From positions 1-48,082 of the forward strand of contig CAKTOJ010000002.1 in NCBI GenBank assembly GCA_934589665.1: a stretch of 48,082 nucleotides of DNA, in the 5' to 3' direction. How positions within the stretch are numbered: position 1 is the first letter of the stretch; every line of letters begins with the position of its first letter. The translations under genes were made by a program, and so were the position numbers. This stretch comes from an uncultured Oscillospiraceae bacterium (GTDB taxonomy: Bacteria; Bacillota; Clostridia; Oscillospirales; Oscillospiraceae). Positions 27,474 to 36,966 of this stretch are shown here, piece after piece. The notes under the pieces are model-generated. The model was not told where the DNA came from. It made no database searches and worked only from the letters and a program-made list of their open reading frames with translations.

Positions 27474-27509
27474 ATATGCAAAATATTCATCTGAATATAC
27501 AATGCATAT
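27474..27509. repeat. AT-rich interrupted dyad between queA and tgt
   Basis: Nested inverted repeats: ATATGCA and TGCATAT outside, ATATTCA and TGAATAT inside, centred on TC at 27490. Both pairs are perfect. It has neither a GC-rich stem nor a T-tail, so it is not a normal terminator. It may be an operator or RNA element for tgt. Confidence 0.6.
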
Positions 27510-27539
27510 ACGCTCTATTCATAATCTTGCAGCCTGTCC

Positions 27540-28565
27540 TCAGGAAATGAACATCGCGTCACCGAAGCTGAAAAAGCGATACTTCTCGCGCACAGCCTCA
27601 TTGTATGCGTTCAGGACATGCTCCCGCCCCGCCAGCGCACTCACCAGCATGATGAGAGTTGATTCCGGCAGATGAAAATTCGTGATAAGCGCATCCATTA
27701 CCTTGAACCGGTAGCCGGGATAAATATAGATGCTTGTCCAGCCGCCGGCTGCCGCCATGGTGCCGTCCTCCCCTGCCCAGCTTTCAAGCGTGCGGCAGGA
27801 GGTCGTGCCGACACAGATCACGCGCCCACCGCGTGCCTTGGTCCGGTTGATCAGATCCGCCGTCTCCTGCGGGATGACGCAGTATTCGCTGTGCATGTCA
27901 TGCTGCTCGATCTCATCCTCCTTGACCGGACGGAAGGTCCCGAGGCCGACATGCAGCGTCACATAGCCGATGCCGACACCCTTGGCCGCGATCCGCTCCA
28001 GCAGCTCCGGCGTAAAGTGCAGTCCGGCCGTCGGAGCCGCCGCCGATCCGTTGACCTTGGAATACACGGTCTGATAGCGTTCCTGATCCTGCAATTCTTC
28101 TTTGATATACGGCGGCAGCGGCATCTTGCCGAGCCGTTCGAGCACCTCAAGGAAAATACCGTCATAGTCAAAACGCACAAGACGGTTGCCATCCGGCAGA
28201 ACCTCGGCAACCTCCGCCGTCAGTTCGCCGTTTCCAAAGCTAACCCGCGCACCCTGACGCAGATGCCTGCCCGGACGCACCAGACACTCCCACACCTTGT
28301 CGCCCTTGTCCTGAAGCAGCAGCACCTCACAGGTGCCGCCGCCCGGAAGGCGCTGGCCGAGCAACCGGGCTGGCAGAACACGGGAATTGTTCAGAATCAG
28401 ACAGTCGCCCGCTCTCAGAAAGTCCGGCAGCTCATAAAAATGATGGTGCGAAACCGCGCCCGTCGCCTTATTCAGGCACATCAGCCGCGAGGCATCGCGC
28501 CGGTCAAGCGGTGTCTGCGCAATCAGCTCCGGTGGAAGATCATAGTAAAAATCGCTGGTTTTCAT
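27540..28565 (-). CDS. queA: S-adenosylmethionine:tRNA ribosyltransferase-isomerase
   Basis: Transfers the ribosyl part of SAM to preQ1-tRNA, forming epoxyqueuosine. The 341-residue protein starts [17 protein letters not shown] and has the family signatures [13 protein letters not shown] near residue 60 and [16 protein letters not shown] near 165. The ATG at 28565 gives this conserved start; the longer frame overlaps the SpoIID-domain gene. No preQ1 biosynthesis genes (queCDEF) are in the window. Confidence 0.97.
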   Translation of the reverse strand: MKTSDFYYDLPPELIAQTPLDRRDASRLMCLNKATGAVSHHHFYELPDFLRAGDCLILNNSRVLPARLLGQRLPGGGTCEVLLLQDKGDKVWECLVRPGRHLRQGARVSFGNGELTAEVAEVLPDGNRLVRFDYDGIFLEVLERLGKMPLPPYIKEELQDQERYQTVYSKVNGSAAAPTAGLHFTPELLERIAAKGVGIGYVTLHVGLGTFRPVKEDEIEQHDMHSEYCVIPQETADLINRTKARGGRVICVGTTSCRTLESWAGEDGTMAAAGGWTSIYIYPGYRFKVMDALITNFHLPESTLIMLVSALAGREHVLNAYNEAVREKYRFFSFGDAMFIS

Positions 28566-28585
28566 GCTTATCGTCTCTTTCCGCA

Positions 28586-30262
28586 TCAGCTCAACGTGAT
28601 GCCCGCATAGTAAAAGTTCAGGATATCGCGGTAGGTATAGCCCTGCTCCGCCATGGCGAAGGCCCCCCACTGGCTCATGCCGACGTTGTGGCCCCAGCCC
28701 GAGCCGGAGAAGGTAAATCTATCGCTCGTATTTGCGCTTTCACGCGCAAGCGTTTCTACGCCATCCGCGGTGATAATATAGGTATCCTTGGCCGCGCCGC
28801 TGTTCGCGCTCACCTCGCCGCTGCCGGAGATCGTATAAAGTCCGCCTGCGCCGGTAACCGCGGTCGAGGCATCGTTGATATAGTAGGTTCCCGCGTCGCC
28901 GCCGGTCACTGTATAGTGCATGCTGCGCACATTCACATGATCGTAAACACCATTGAGCAGCGTCCGGCACTTTTCGCGCTGTGCGGTGTAGCTTCCCTTT
29001 GTTCCCTCAAAGGTCAGCGCGATGACATTGCCCGTATCGCTGTACTGGGACACATAGACGTTTTTCACTGTGCCGACATCGACCTTCGCCTCCGACTGGA
29101 GGATCGTCCGCAATTCCTCTCCGGTCGCAGTGAACGACCAGTAGTATTTGGAAAAACGCCACGCAACGCTCTCCTCATAGGGGTCAAGCTTTCCCTGCAG
29201 ATAAGGAACCTCTGTCCCCCATACGTTCTTGCAGCTCTCGCTTGCGCCGCCGTTGCAGGAGTAATAGACCGCGTTGGTGACAAGAGCGCCATCATAGTAA
29301 ATGTAAACGCCGCGCGTCTCCTCTGCCGCCGCATCGGAATACTCGTTGGAAAGCGACGCACCGCGATAGGCCTGACAGTCCACTGTCGAGCAGACGTCAA
29401 AGCCCGAGCTGCGGTGTCGCGTCTGCGCCGCGGCGTAGGTGCGTGCGCAGACTGTCTGCGCCTTGAGTGCCTCAAGCGGCCAGTCGTTCGACATTTCCGC
29501 CGCAATGACGCACTTTACATAATCCTCAATATTCAGCACATTGATCACATTCAGATACCCGCCCGTCGTGCGCGGATACTCAAAGCCGCCGTAATACCGG
29601 TAGCCAGCAAACCACGTCATTGTCTGCTCGCCCTGCACAGAGCGCGGCAGAATCCCGAGGCTGCGAAGTCCTGAGCAGTCAAATTCAAACAGAATCGTGT
29701 CTGTGCCTGTCACAGACACTGTCACGCCGGTGCTGCTGGGCGTGACGATCTGGGCGCCGTAGTCGAGCACGTCCGTCTGCGCCATCACGCCGGCGGACTC
29801 GTCGTAGCTTGCATGGTTGCCGATGCGCACGCGGTACTCGCCGTCAATGTAGGCGACAAACGCCTTTTCATACTGCGCAGCGACGGCCTGAGCCTCTTCG
29901 CAGCTGTCAAACGCGGTCATCAGCTCGATGTGATAACCGCCGAGAACCGTGCTGTAATTAGTCGGCCTCGTTTCATAGCACACATCGCCGGAAACATAGG
30001 CGTTGCCGTCCACGGTAACGGTCACCTTCTGCTCATCCGTCTGCACCAGCGGGACAAAGCTCCGTTCCGCGTCATAATAGCCGAACGTGTAGCCCGAGCC
30101 GCTGAGCACATCGTTGTAGTTTTGCAGCCGCGCAGTAAAAAGCGCGCCCGATCCGTATTTTAAGCCGACCTTGAGCATATCATTCTCCATCGCCTGTGCG
30201 CTGACGCAGAAGGCGCAGAGCATGGCGAGACTCAGTACGGCGGTTTTCAGAAATCGCTTCAT
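28586..30262 (-). CDS. SpoIID/LytB-domain protein, exported
   Basis: A 558-residue protein with a cleavable signal peptide ([24 protein letters not shown], given by its ends MKRFLK and VSAQA). A middle segment at about 95-150 resembles a SPOR-type fold ([19 protein letters not shown]). The SpoIID domain covers about 180-555, with the catalytic-type glutamate in [20 protein letters not shown] and the C-terminal [17 protein letters not shown] motif. SpoIID proteins are lytic transglycosylases for septal peptidoglycan. This one is larger than the engulfment SpoIID and has a strong vegetative promoter, so it may be a LytB-like relative. queA follows in the same transcript. Confidence 0.88.
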   Translation of the reverse strand: MKRFLKTAVLSLAMLCAFCVSAQAMENDMLKVGLKYGSGALFTARLQNYNDVLSGSGYTFGYYDAERSFVPLVQTDEQKVTVTVDGNAYVSGDVCYETRPTNYSTVLGGYHIELMTAFDSCEEAQAVAAQYEKAFVAYIDGEYRVRIGNHASYDESAGVMAQTDVLDYGAQIVTPSSTGVTVSVTGTDTILFEFDCSGLRSLGILPRSVQGEQTMTWFAGYRYYGGFEYPRTTGGYLNVINVLNIEDYVKCVIAAEMSNDWPLEALKAQTVCARTYAAAQTRHRSSGFDVCSTVDCQAYRGASLSNEYSDAAAEETRGVYIYYDGALVTNAVYYSCNGGASESCKNVWGTEVPYLQGKLDPYEESVAWRFSKYYWSFTATGEELRTILQSEAKVDVGTVKNVYVSQYSDTGNVIALTFEGTKGSYTAQREKCRTLLNGVYDHVNVRSMHYTVTGGDAGTYYINDASTAVTGAGGLYTISGSGEVSANSGAAKDTYIITADGVETLARESANTSDRFTFSGSGWGHNVGMSQWGAFAMAEQGYTYRDILNFYYAGITLS

Positions 30263-30300
30263 CGGTGTCCTCCATTGGTCACAATTTCCTAATCTGTTAC

Positions 30301-30329
30301 ATTATAGAATAGAATCCGATTTCTTTCAA
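30301..30329 (-). promoter_or_regulatory. Vegetative promoter of the SpoIID-domain gene and queA
   Basis: The minus strand shows TTGAAA, 17 bases and TATAAT about 40 bases before the ATG. Confidence 0.75.
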
Positions 30330-30394
30330 GGAAAACCGTCATCTTTTCCCTGACAATATTTCCCATCTGAAATCCAGAAAGGAGCTCACTGCCC

Positions 30395-31282
30395 ATGTCC
30401 TCTCCCCTCTTTCGCGGCTCCGGAGCCGCGCTTGTCACACCGATGACGCCAACCGGCGTCGATTTTCCCGCTTTGGAGCGTCTGATCGAATGGCACATTG
30501 CCGCCGGAACGGACGCGCTGATCGTCTGCGCAACGACCGGCGAGGGGCCGACCTTGACCTACGAAGAGCGCGCGGCGATCATCCGGACGTGCGTCAGGCG
30601 CGTCAACGGTCGCATCCCTGTGATTGTCGGGACCGGCTCGAACAACACCGCGTCCGCCGTGACGCTCTCACGTGAAGCATGTGCCGAAGGTGCCGACGGC
30701 GTGCTTGTTGTCACGCCCTATTACAACAAAGCTACCCAGCGCGGCCTTGTACGTCACTTCACCGCAGTCGCCGACGCGATCGACCGCCCGCTCATCATCT
30801 ACAATGTGCCCTCCCGCACCGGCGTATGCTGCACAGCGGATACATACCGCCTTCTTGCGCAGCACCCGAACATCGTCGGCGTCAAGGAAGCCTCCGGCGA
30901 CTTCGCACTCATTCAGGATACGCGCAATCTTTGCGGCGACGGTTTTGCCGTCTGGTCAGGCAATGACGAAGACACGGCAGCCGTTTGCATGCTCGGCGGT
31001 GCGGGCGTAATCTCGGTCGCGGCCAATCTTGTGCCGCGCGAAATGCACACCCTGACAGAGCTTTGCTTTGCCGACCGCTTTCTTGAGGCTGGACGCGAGC
31101 AGCTGCGGCTCTCGCCGCTCATCCGCGCGCTTTTCTGCGAGGTCAATCCCATCCCCATCAAAACAGCGATGGCCCGCGCCGGGCTCTGCAGCGGCACGCT
31201 GCGCCTGCCGCTCTGCGAAATGAGCGAGGCCAACCGAAAGCGGCTTTTCGGCGCAATGGATGTTTACGGCGTCAGCGTATAA
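30395..31282 (+). CDS. dapA: 4-hydroxy-tetrahydrodipicolinate synthase
   Basis: Condenses pyruvate with aspartate semialdehyde, the first committed step to diaminopimelate, lysine and the spore compound dipicolinate. The 295-residue protein has the entrance motif GSGAALVTPMT, the pyruvate-binding TTGEGPTLTYEE near residue 45, the YNVPSRTGV tyrosine near 133 and the Schiff-base lysine in GVKEASGDF near 161. The family C-terminal helices are complete. An AAAGGAG site precedes the ATG. It is one of three plus-strand genes and is monocistronic. Confidence 0.97.
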   Translation: MSSPLFRGSGAALVTPMTPTGVDFPALERLIEWHIAAGTDALIVCATTGEGPTLTYEERAAIIRTCVRRVNGRIPVIVGTGSNNTASAVTLSREACAEGADGVLVVTPYYNKATQRGLVRHFTAVADAIDRPLIIYNVPSRTGVCCTADTYRLLAQHPNIVGVKEASGDFALIQDTRNLCGDGFAVWSGNDEDTAAVCMLGGAGVISVAANLVPREMHTLTELCFADRFLEAGREQLRLSPLIRALFCEVNPIPIKTAMARAGLCSGTLRLPLCEMSEANRKRLFGAMDVYGVSV

Positions 31283-31314
31283 AAAAGGACGGCTTCAAGC
31301 CGTCCTTTTTTATT
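31283..31314. terminator. Bidirectional terminator between dapA and bactofilin
   Basis: A perfect dyad AAAAAGGACGGCT / AGCCGTCCTTTTT with a three-base loop has A-runs and T-runs on both sides and sits between convergent genes. Confidence 0.92.
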
Positions 31315-31333
31315 TCCGTTCTCTCGTTGGGCA

Positions 31334-31912
31334 TTATTTGGCCGGGCCGATCTTCACGTCACCAAGAATCGCAGCGCCCTCGGACACCTCGATCATCCCT
31401 GCCGTCACGCCGCCGTTGATCACAGCGTTTTCCTGCATCGTGAGCACGCCAAAAGCGGCAACATCACCCTTGATAAGGCCGTTAAGCGTGAAATCGCCCG
31501 CGCGCACATCGCCCTCGACCGTCGAATATTCGTCCACGAGCAGACTCTCCTTCGCTGATACATTTCCTTTGACAAAGACGCTTTTGAGAACGACGTTTCT
31601 GCCCTCGACATCACCCTCGATCCGTCCCGAAAGCGTCAGATCCCCCTGCCCGACGATGCCGCCGTGGATCTCTCCGTAAAGCGTCAGATCGTCGTCCGTG
31701 CGGACAGAGCCTTCGATCACAGTCCCGGAGCCGATCCGTGTGGCCTGAGAGGACTTTGCCGCAGGCCGCATGGCATCAACGCGGAAACGCCGCAGCTCAA
31801 CCGGCTGCCGTTCTGTCTTCGGCGCTTCCAGCGGCTTTTTCGGCTCGTTCGCCTGTGCCTCTTCGCCCGCCAGCTCGCGCGCCGCCTGCATCAGATTTTC
31901 CTTCAGACTCAT
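31334..31912 (-). CDS. Bactofilin (polymer-forming cytoskeletal protein)
   Basis: Bactofilins polymerise without nucleotides and organise cell shape or wall enzymes at the membrane. The 192-residue protein has a charged N-terminal tail (about 1-60) and a beta-helix core of repeated six-residue rungs (IEGSVRTDDDLTLYGEIHG and GDVEGRNVVLKS as examples) up to residue 190. It has no membrane helix. It has its own promoter and terminator. The partner peptidase often found beside it in other bacteria is not here. Confidence 0.93.
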   Translation of the reverse strand: MSLKENLMQAARELAGEEAQANEPKKPLEAPKTERQPVELRRFRVDAMRPAAKSSQATRIGSGTVIEGSVRTDDDLTLYGEIHGGIVGQGDLTLSGRIEGDVEGRNVVLKSVFVKGNVSAKESLLVDEYSTVEGDVRAGDFTLNGLIKGDVAAFGVLTMQENAVINGGVTAGMIEVSEGAAILGDVKIGPAK

Positions 31913-31950
31913 AGGCTTTCCCTCTCTTTTCTCCTTCAGGCTTTTTTCAA

Positions 31951-31979
31951 ACTATAGCACGGCCGTCCCGTGCGGTCAA
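31951..31979 (-). promoter_or_regulatory. Promoter of bactofilin, with a dyad in the spacer
   Basis: The minus strand shows TTGACC, 17 bases and TATAGT about 40 bases before the ATG. The spacer is GC-rich and contains an inverted repeat (GCACGG ... CCGTGC), which could hold a regulator. Confidence 0.68.
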
Positions 31980-32009
31980 TACCCTTTCCGCTGCTTCCGG
32001 GCCAGAGCG

Positions 32010-32495
32010 TCAGCGCCGCTTTTCAAGCAGTGCCACCGCATGCGCGGCAATGCCGAGTCCCTCGCCGGTGAAGCCGAGTCCCTCTTCCGTCGTCGCCTTG
32101 ACGCTTACACAGTCAAGGCTCAGGCCAAGCGCGCATGCCATATTTTCCCGCATCCGTTCGCGGTACGACGCAAGCTTTGGTGCCTGTGCAAGCACAGTCG
32201 CGTCAAGATTAACGACTGCAAAGCCCTTCGCCGCCAGAACTTCGCCCACGTGGCGGAGAAGAAGGAGACTCGAAATGCCGCGGTATGCCTCGTCGGAATC
32301 CGGAAAAAGCTTGCCGATATCTCCCAGTGCAGCCGCGCCGAGCAGCGCATCCATGACTGCATGCGTCAGAACATCCGCGTCGCTGTGACCCAGCAGGCCC
32401 TTCTCATAGGGGATCTCCACGCCGCCGAGGATCAGCGCCCTGCCCTCGCACAGGCGATGCACATCATAACCGTGACCAATGCGCAGATTCGTCAT
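32010..32495 (-). CDS. ispF: 2-C-methyl-D-erythritol 2,4-cyclodiphosphate synthase
   Basis: Fifth step of the MEP isoprenoid pathway, in the cytoplasm. The 161-residue protein has the metal-binding GHGYDVHRL at residue 7, the [19 protein letters not shown] segment near 40 and the C-terminal [20 protein letters not shown]. The ATG at 32495 has an AAAGGAG site. It follows ispD (overlapping frames), so two successive pathway genes lie together. ispH of the same pathway lies at 36967-38910. Confidence 0.97.
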   Translation of the reverse strand: MTNLRIGHGYDVHRLCEGRALILGGVEIPYEKGLLGHSDADVLTHAVMDALLGAAALGDIGKLFPDSDEAYRGISSLLLLRHVGEVLAAKGFAVVNLDATVLAQAPKLASYRERMRENMACALGLSLDCVSVKATTEEGLGFTGEGLGIAAHAVALLEKRR

Positions 32496-32532
32496 TTTTC
32501 TCTCCTTTCGCAAAAGGACGCGGGAAAACGTC

Positions 32533-33264
32533 TCATTCCCCGCGTCTATCAAGGATCGCCTCCGCCACGATCAAATCAAGCGGTGTGGTGATCTTGAGAT
32601 TTTCTTCCGATCCATCTGTTAAGTATATTTCCTTGCCTATCTGCTCCACTGCAGAACAATCGTCAGTGATCTGTGCGTCATCTGCCAGTGCGGACTGAAG
32701 TGCCGCCTTGAGCAGGCCTGCGTCAAACACCTGCGGCGTCTGCACCGCGAAAAGCGTGGCACGATCCGGCGTCTGCTGTACGACGTGGTTCTGCGCGACC
32801 TTGATGGTATCCTTTACCGGCACCGCCGGCGCAGCCGCAGAGCAGCGCGCCGCGCACTGCACAACCGCATCGATCAGCTCCGGTGTGACCAGCGGACGCG
32901 CACCGTCCTGAACCGCAATGAGCTTTGCCTCTTTATTGGCCTCCAATGCTGCACGCAGCACAGATTCTGCCCGCGTTGCACCGCCGACAACGATCTTCAC
33001 CGGCTTCTGGAGGCCGTAGGTCCTGCACAGCTCCGCATAAACCATCAGATCGCTCTCGCGTGCGGCAATTACGATCTCATCAATGCTCTCCGCGCGCTCC
33101 ACGGCCAGAAGCGTCCGCGCAAGCACCGGAATCCCGGCAAGCGGCAGCAGGAGCTTGTTTTCCTCGCCGTAGCGGCGCGAGCTTCCGGCCGCGGCAACCA
33201 CTGCCGTGCAGAACAGCCGCGGCGGGCGTCTCTTGTCTCTCAAAGCCTGAAAGAAGCCTTTCAT
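32533..33264 (-). CDS. ispD: 2-C-methyl-D-erythritol 4-phosphate cytidylyltransferase
   Basis: Third step of the MEP pathway: transfers CMP to methylerythritol phosphate. The 243-residue protein has the nucleotide-binding loop [20 protein letters not shown] near residue 23, [15 protein letters not shown] near 115, and the [13 protein letters not shown] segment near 168. An extra basic stretch of about 18 residues precedes the normal start. The ATG overlaps the carD stop (ATGA). Confidence 0.96.
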   Translation of the reverse strand: MKGFFQALRDKRRPPRLFCTAVVAAAGSSRRYGEENKLLLPLAGIPVLARTLLAVERAESIDEIVIAARESDLMVYAELCRTYGLQKPVKIVVGGATRAESVLRAALEANKEAKLIAVQDGARPLVTPELIDAVVQCAARCSAAAPAVPVKDTIKVAQNHVVQQTPDRATLFAVQTPQVFDAGLLKAALQSALADDAQITDDCSAVEQIGKEIYLTDGSEENLKITTPLDLIVAEAILDRRGE

Positions 33265-33752
33265 GCGCTCTCCCCCGCCGCCATCGTGCTATTGACGCGC
33301 GCCTCCGCGTCCGAATATGCAACATCCTCCGACAAAACGATTTCCGAAATCAGGATCTGTTTGGCATTGTGGAGCATCTTGCGCTCTCCGGTGGAAAGCC
33401 CGCGCTCTCCGTCCCGGTGCATCAGCGCCTTGATAACCGAGGAAACCTCCAGCAGATCACCACTTTTAATGCGCTCCATATTTTCGCGGTAGCGATGGTT
33501 CCAGTTCGTCGTCATATCGACACTCAGATTCGGGATCGCCGCGAGAACCCGCTCGATCTCCTCTGCCGGCGAGACCGCACGAATGCCGATCATCTCGCTG
33601 TTCTCCGTCGGGATCTTGAGCGTCAGGCCGGAAACAGGCATCCGAAAAACATAAAACTGAACAAGGTCATGGCCGATTTTTTCCTCAACAATGCTGTCGA
33701 TCACACCGGCGCCGTGCATCGGATGCACGATCTTATCCCCCACACCAAACAT
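33261..33752 (-). CDS. CarD-family RNA polymerase-binding regulator
   Basis: CarD/CdnL proteins bind RNA polymerase beta and stabilise open promoter complexes. The 163-residue protein opens with MFGVGDKIVHPMHGAGVID (the RNAP-interacting Tudor-like fold) and ends in helices that would contact the DNA minor groove. The carD-ispD-ispF order is common in clostridia. The ATG at 33752 is used here; a GTG three codons earlier has a better spaced AGGAGG and may be the true start. Confidence 0.94.
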   Translation of the reverse strand: MFGVGDKIVHPMHGAGVIDSIVEEKIGHDLVQFYVFRMPVSGLTLKIPTENSEMIGIRAVSPAEEIERVLAAIPNLSVDMTTNWNHRYRENMERIKSGDLLEVSSVIKALMHRDGERGLSTGERKMLHNAKQILISEIVLSEDVAYSDAEARVNSTMAAGESA

Positions 33753-33833
33753 GATACCCACTTCCTTCCTCCTGTCATAAATACCCACGTCAAACTGAAA
33801 AAAACCATCAAATTACAACTTTTTAACGTTTAT

Positions 33834-33862
33834 ATTATAGCGCAATTTCAAATTCTTTTCAA
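33834..33862 (-). promoter_or_regulatory. Vegetative promoter of carD-ispD-ispF
   Basis: The minus strand shows TTGAAA, 17 bases and TATAAT about 80 bases upstream of the carD ATG. The leader is AT-rich. Confidence 0.78.
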
Positions 33863-33917
33863 GCATTTTCTGCTTTCCTTGAGGAACTTTCATAAGAAAA
33901 ACCGCACAGACAGCATA

Positions 33918-33949
33918 AAAAGAAGCGGCCATTTCAAGCCGCTTCTTTT
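33918..33949 (-). terminator. Terminator after the CoA-transferase gene
   Basis: A perfect 12-bp stem AAAAGAAGCGGC / GCCGCTTCTTTT with an 8-base loop lies just past the stop. On the minus strand it ends in TTTTT. Confidence 0.9.
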
Positions 33950-33966
33950 GGTATAAAACAGAACCT

Positions 33967-35307
33967 TTACTTGTTGCTTCTGCGCCAAATATGCATCTTC
34001 TCCGCGTCGGCGATCAGCTGCTCACGGAAGTCAGGATGCGCAATGCCGATCAGCGCCTCGGCGCGCTGCCAGGTGGACAGGCCCTTGAGATTGACCATGC
34101 CGTACTCTGTGACGATATAGTGCGTGCAGGAGCGCGGGTCGGTGCAGATGGAGCCGGGCGTGAGTGTGGGGACGATGCGGCTCTTGACACTGCCGTCCTT
34201 GCCGGTCACCGTGGAGGACATGCAGATGAAACTCTTGCCGCCCTTGGAGAGGTATGCGCCCATGGCGAAGTCGAGCTGGCCGCCGGTGCCGGAGATGTGC
34301 TTGATGCCGGCGGACTCGGCATTGACCTGACCGAAGAGGTCGCAGTCAATGGCGTTATTGATGGAAATAAAGTTGTCAATCTGCGCGATGACATGAACGT
34401 CGTTCGTATAGTCGACAGGCGCGCCCATGACCTCAGGGTTGCGGTCCATGTAATCGTAGAGCTTCTGTGTGCCGGCGGCAAAGGCAAAGACCTGACGGCC
34501 CTTGTCGAGCTTTTTGTGACGGCCGGTAATCTTGCCGGCCAGCGCCATATCGACGAAGCCGTCGACATACATTTCCGTATGAACAGAGAGATCCTTCAGG
34601 TCAGACTGCGCGATCATCGAGCCGATGGTATTGGGCATGCCGCCGATACCGAGCTGAAGGCAGGCGCCGTTCGGGATCTCAGGCACAACGAGGTTCGCCA
34701 CGGCCTTGTCGACCTCGGTCGGCGCACCGCCCGCGCCGAGCTGGGCCACCGGCGGATTCTCGCCCTCGACGACCATATCCACGTTGGCAATATTGATCTC
34801 ACAGCCGGTCAGGCCATAGACCCACGGGAGGTTTTCATTGACCTCGACAATGACCGTCTTTGCGCTATCGAGCATATCGGCCAGATGCGAGGACGCAAGC
34901 GCATAGCTGAAGTTGCCATGCTTGTCCATCGGCGTGACCTGAATCATGGCGACGTCCACCGTCGCATTGCCGTCACGGTAGAAGCGCGGCAGCTCGCTAT
35001 AGCGCATGGGAATAAAATAGCCCATGCCCTTGGAGATGATCTTGCGGTCAATACCACTGCAGTGCCAGGAGTTCCAGGTGAAATGCTCACCGGCATCCTC
35101 GGCCTTGCAGATCTCGGGCATCCACATCGTCACGCCGCCGCGCACCTTGACGTCCTTGAGCTCGCTCTGACGGGCGGCGAGCGCCTTATCGAGCGTATAG
35201 GGATGATTCGTGCACCAGCCGTAATCCACCCAGTCGCCGCTCTTGACGACCTTGACCGCCTCGGCGGCGCTGGTCAGCTTCTTTTGATAGAGTTCCTGAA
35301 CATTCAT
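33967..35307 (-). CDS. Acetyl-CoA hydrolase/transferase family CoA-transferase, butyryl-CoA:acetate type
   Basis: Family I CoA-transferases move CoA between acyl groups. The 446-residue size and sequence place this one with the 4-hydroxybutyrate (Cat2/AbfT) and butyryl-CoA:acetate (But) branch. The catalytic glutamate lies in [16 protein letters not shown] near residue 243. The nucleotide segment [12 protein letters not shown] and [20 protein letters not shown] near 340 match the But-type block. In gut butyrate producers this enzyme makes the final butyrate. Propionyl- or 4-hydroxybutyryl-CoA specificity cannot be excluded by sequence reading. It is monocistronic, with a strong AGGAGG site and a possible Rex operator upstream. 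Confidence 0.87.
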   Translation of the reverse strand: MNVQELYQKKLTSAAEAVKVVKSGDWVDYGWCTNHPYTLDKALAARQSELKDVKVRGGVTMWMPEICKAEDAGEHFTWNSWHCSGIDRKIISKGMGYFIPMRYSELPRFYRDGNATVDVAMIQVTPMDKHGNFSYALASSHLADMLDSAKTVIVEVNENLPWVYGLTGCEINIANVDMVVEGENPPVAQLGAGGAPTEVDKAVANLVVPEIPNGACLQLGIGGMPNTIGSMIAQSDLKDLSVHTEMYVDGFVDMALAGKITGRHKKLDKGRQVFAFAAGTQKLYDYMDRNPEVMGAPVDYTNDVHVIAQIDNFISINNAIDCDLFGQVNAESAGIKHISGTGGQLDFAMGAYLSKGGKSFICMSSTVTGKDGSVKSRIVPTLTPGSICTDPRSCTHYIVTEYGMVNLKGLSTWQRAEALIGIAHPDFREQLIADAEKMHIWRRSNK

Positions 35308-35340
35308 GTTGCTTTCCTCCTGAGATATGGTAAGGATCTC

Positions 35341-35358
35341 TTGTTAAAACTTTGTCAA
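35341..35358. promoter_or_regulatory. Candidate Rex operator in the CoA-transferase promoter
   Basis: TTGTTAAAACTTTGTCAA matches the Rex pattern TTGTTAA-N4-TTAACAA: the left half is perfect and the right half has two mismatches. Its right part overlaps a TTGACA (minus strand, 35353-35358) that may be a -35 box. An alternative promoter (TTTTCA, 17 bases, TAAACT) ends about 8 bases upstream, which would put the site at the transcription start. In either case bound Rex would block initiation. Rex itself is not in the window. Confidence 0.55.
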
Positions 35359-35440
35359 CTTGAGATAGTTTACCACACTCTTCCCCGCTTGAAAAGCCCT
35401 TTTTTGAAAAAGAGCGCGCAAAACCGCCGCATACCGGCTC

Positions 35441-35469
35441 TTGACAGCCGCAGCTGTTTCCAGTAAGAT
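35441..35469 (+). promoter_or_regulatory. Promoter of the MATE transporter
   Basis: TTGACA, 17 bases and TAAGAT, about 60 bases before the ATG. A small hairpin (CCGCGC / GTGCGG) with TCTTTTT at 35487-35510 follows in the leader and could be an attenuator. Confidence 0.75.
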
Positions 35470-35527
35470 AATCAGACACTTCCGCGCCGCGCGTAAGGTG
35501 CGGTCTTTTTGATTGGAGATGTATCAG

Positions 35528-36880
35528 ATGGAGCCGAAGGACAATTCTTTTCTGAGCGGCGCAATCCTGCCGTCGCTATTAAAATTTTCGATCCCTGTGC
35601 TGCTCGCGCTGATGCTTCAGGCGCTCTACGGTGCTGTCGACCTCTGGGCGGTTGGAAAATTTGCCACAACGGGCGATATTTCCGCCGTTGCGACCGGCAG
35701 TCAGGCCATGTGCATCATCACCGGTCTCATCACGGGTCTTGCCATGGGGACAACGGTGCTGCTCGGAATGCGCGTCGGCAGTCAGGACGCTGCCGGAGCT
35801 GCCGAGGTGGTTGGCAGCAGCATTTGGATCTTCGGCGTACTCGGTGTTCTGCTGACCGTCGGCACTGTACTCGCCGCACCGTGGCTCGCCACTGTCACCA
35901 ATGCGCCGCCGGAGGCTTTTCCGCAGACTGTCCGCTATATCCGCATCTGCGGCAGCGGAAGTCTGTTCATCGTGGCGTACAATCTCATCAGCGCCGTCTT
36001 TCGCGGCATTGGCGACTCCCGCTCTCCCCTGTTCTTCGTCCTCATCGCCTGCGTGACCAACATCATCGGAGACGTGCTCCTTATTGACCTCTGCCAGCTC
36101 GGCGCGGCGGGCGCAGCGATCGCCACCGTGGCGGCGCAGGCGGTCAGCGTACTGCTGTCTCTCTTTTTAATCTGCAGGAACGGTCTGTCCTTCCCTTTTA
36201 CTGCAAGGCATATTCGTCCCTGCTGTGAAACCATCCGGAAAATCCTGCGGCTCGGCACGCCCATTGCGCTGCAAAGCGTCTGCAACGAGATTTCCTTTCT
36301 GATTCTCATCGGCTTTGTCAACGCACTCGGCGCCGTTGCGTCCGCGGGTGTCGGCATCGCGGAAAAGCTGGTGATGTTCATTCTGCTCATCCCAATGTCC
36401 TACATGCAGTCGATCTCCGCCTTTGTTGCGCAGAACATCGGTGCCGGACAGCCCGCACGGGCCAGACGCTCCATGTGGCTCGGCATGGCAACGGCTGCCG
36501 CGCTCGGCGGCATGATCGCCTGCATCACCTTTTTCCACGGTGATCTGCTCGCTACATTGTTCGTCAAAAGCAGCGAAGCGGAAGTCATTGCCGCAGCGGC
36601 AGAGTTTCTCAAGGCAACCTCTATCGAGTGCTTCCTGCTCTCCATCGCCTATTGCTTCACCGGTTATTTCAACGGCGTCGGCCGCACGACCTTTGTCATG
36701 ATGCAGGGACTGCTCTCAACCTTCCTTGTGCGCATTCCGTGGGCGTGGTACGCCAGCAGACGCCCGCAGCCACAGCTCTTCGAGATCGGCCTGTCCGCCG
36801 CGTTCGCCGCGCTCTCCGTTCTGCTTCTCTGCGTTGGCTACTATCTCTACCGCAGCCGAAGGGATATGCTGCCGGATTGA
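35528..36880 (+). CDS. MATE family efflux transporter
   Basis: A 450-residue multidrug and toxin extrusion antiporter that exports drugs or metabolites with Na+ or H+. It has twelve hydrophobic helices in two pseudo-repeats, with the usual PVLLALMLQALYGAVDLWAVG start (quoted by LLALMLQALYGAVDLW) and a VFRGIGDSRSPLFFVLI motif in the first half. The ATG at 35528 has GGAG nine bases away; upstream TTG and ATG codons lack a site. The substrate is unknown. It is divergent from the CoA-transferase gene. Confidence 0.93.
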   Translation: MEPKDNSFLSGAILPSLLKFSIPVLLALMLQALYGAVDLWAVGKFATTGDISAVATGSQAMCIITGLITGLAMGTTVLLGMRVGSQDAAGAAEVVGSSIWIFGVLGVLLTVGTVLAAPWLATVTNAPPEAFPQTVRYIRICGSGSLFIVAYNLISAVFRGIGDSRSPLFFVLIACVTNIIGDVLLIDLCQLGAAGAAIATVAAQAVSVLLSLFLICRNGLSFPFTARHIRPCCETIRKILRLGTPIALQSVCNEISFLILIGFVNALGAVASAGVGIAEKLVMFILLIPMSYMQSISAFVAQNIGAGQPARARRSMWLGMATAAALGGMIACITFFHGDLLATLFVKSSEAEVIAAAAEFLKATSIECFLLSIAYCFTGYFNGVGRTTFVMMQGLLSTFLVRIPWAWYASRRPQPQLFEIGLSAAFAALSVLLLCVGYYLYRSRRDMLPD

Positions 36881-36904
36881 CATCCGCCGCATCGTTTTTT
36901 ACAT

Positions 36905-36942
36905 GAAAAAGCCCCATCCGAGCATCGGATGGGGCTTTTATT
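36905..36942. terminator. Bidirectional terminator between MATE and ispH-rpsA
   Basis: A 15-bp perfect stem AAAAGCCCCATCCGA / TCGGATGGGGCTTTT with loop GCA and T-runs on both strands, between convergent genes. Confidence 0.94.
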
Positions 36943-36966
36943 ATTGTCTTGACGCGGGAAGCGCGA

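Noticed and set aside
33991..35466. 491-codon plus-strand open frame
   Set aside because: Antisense to the CoA-transferase, and Asp/His/Val-rich as expected from a shadow frame.
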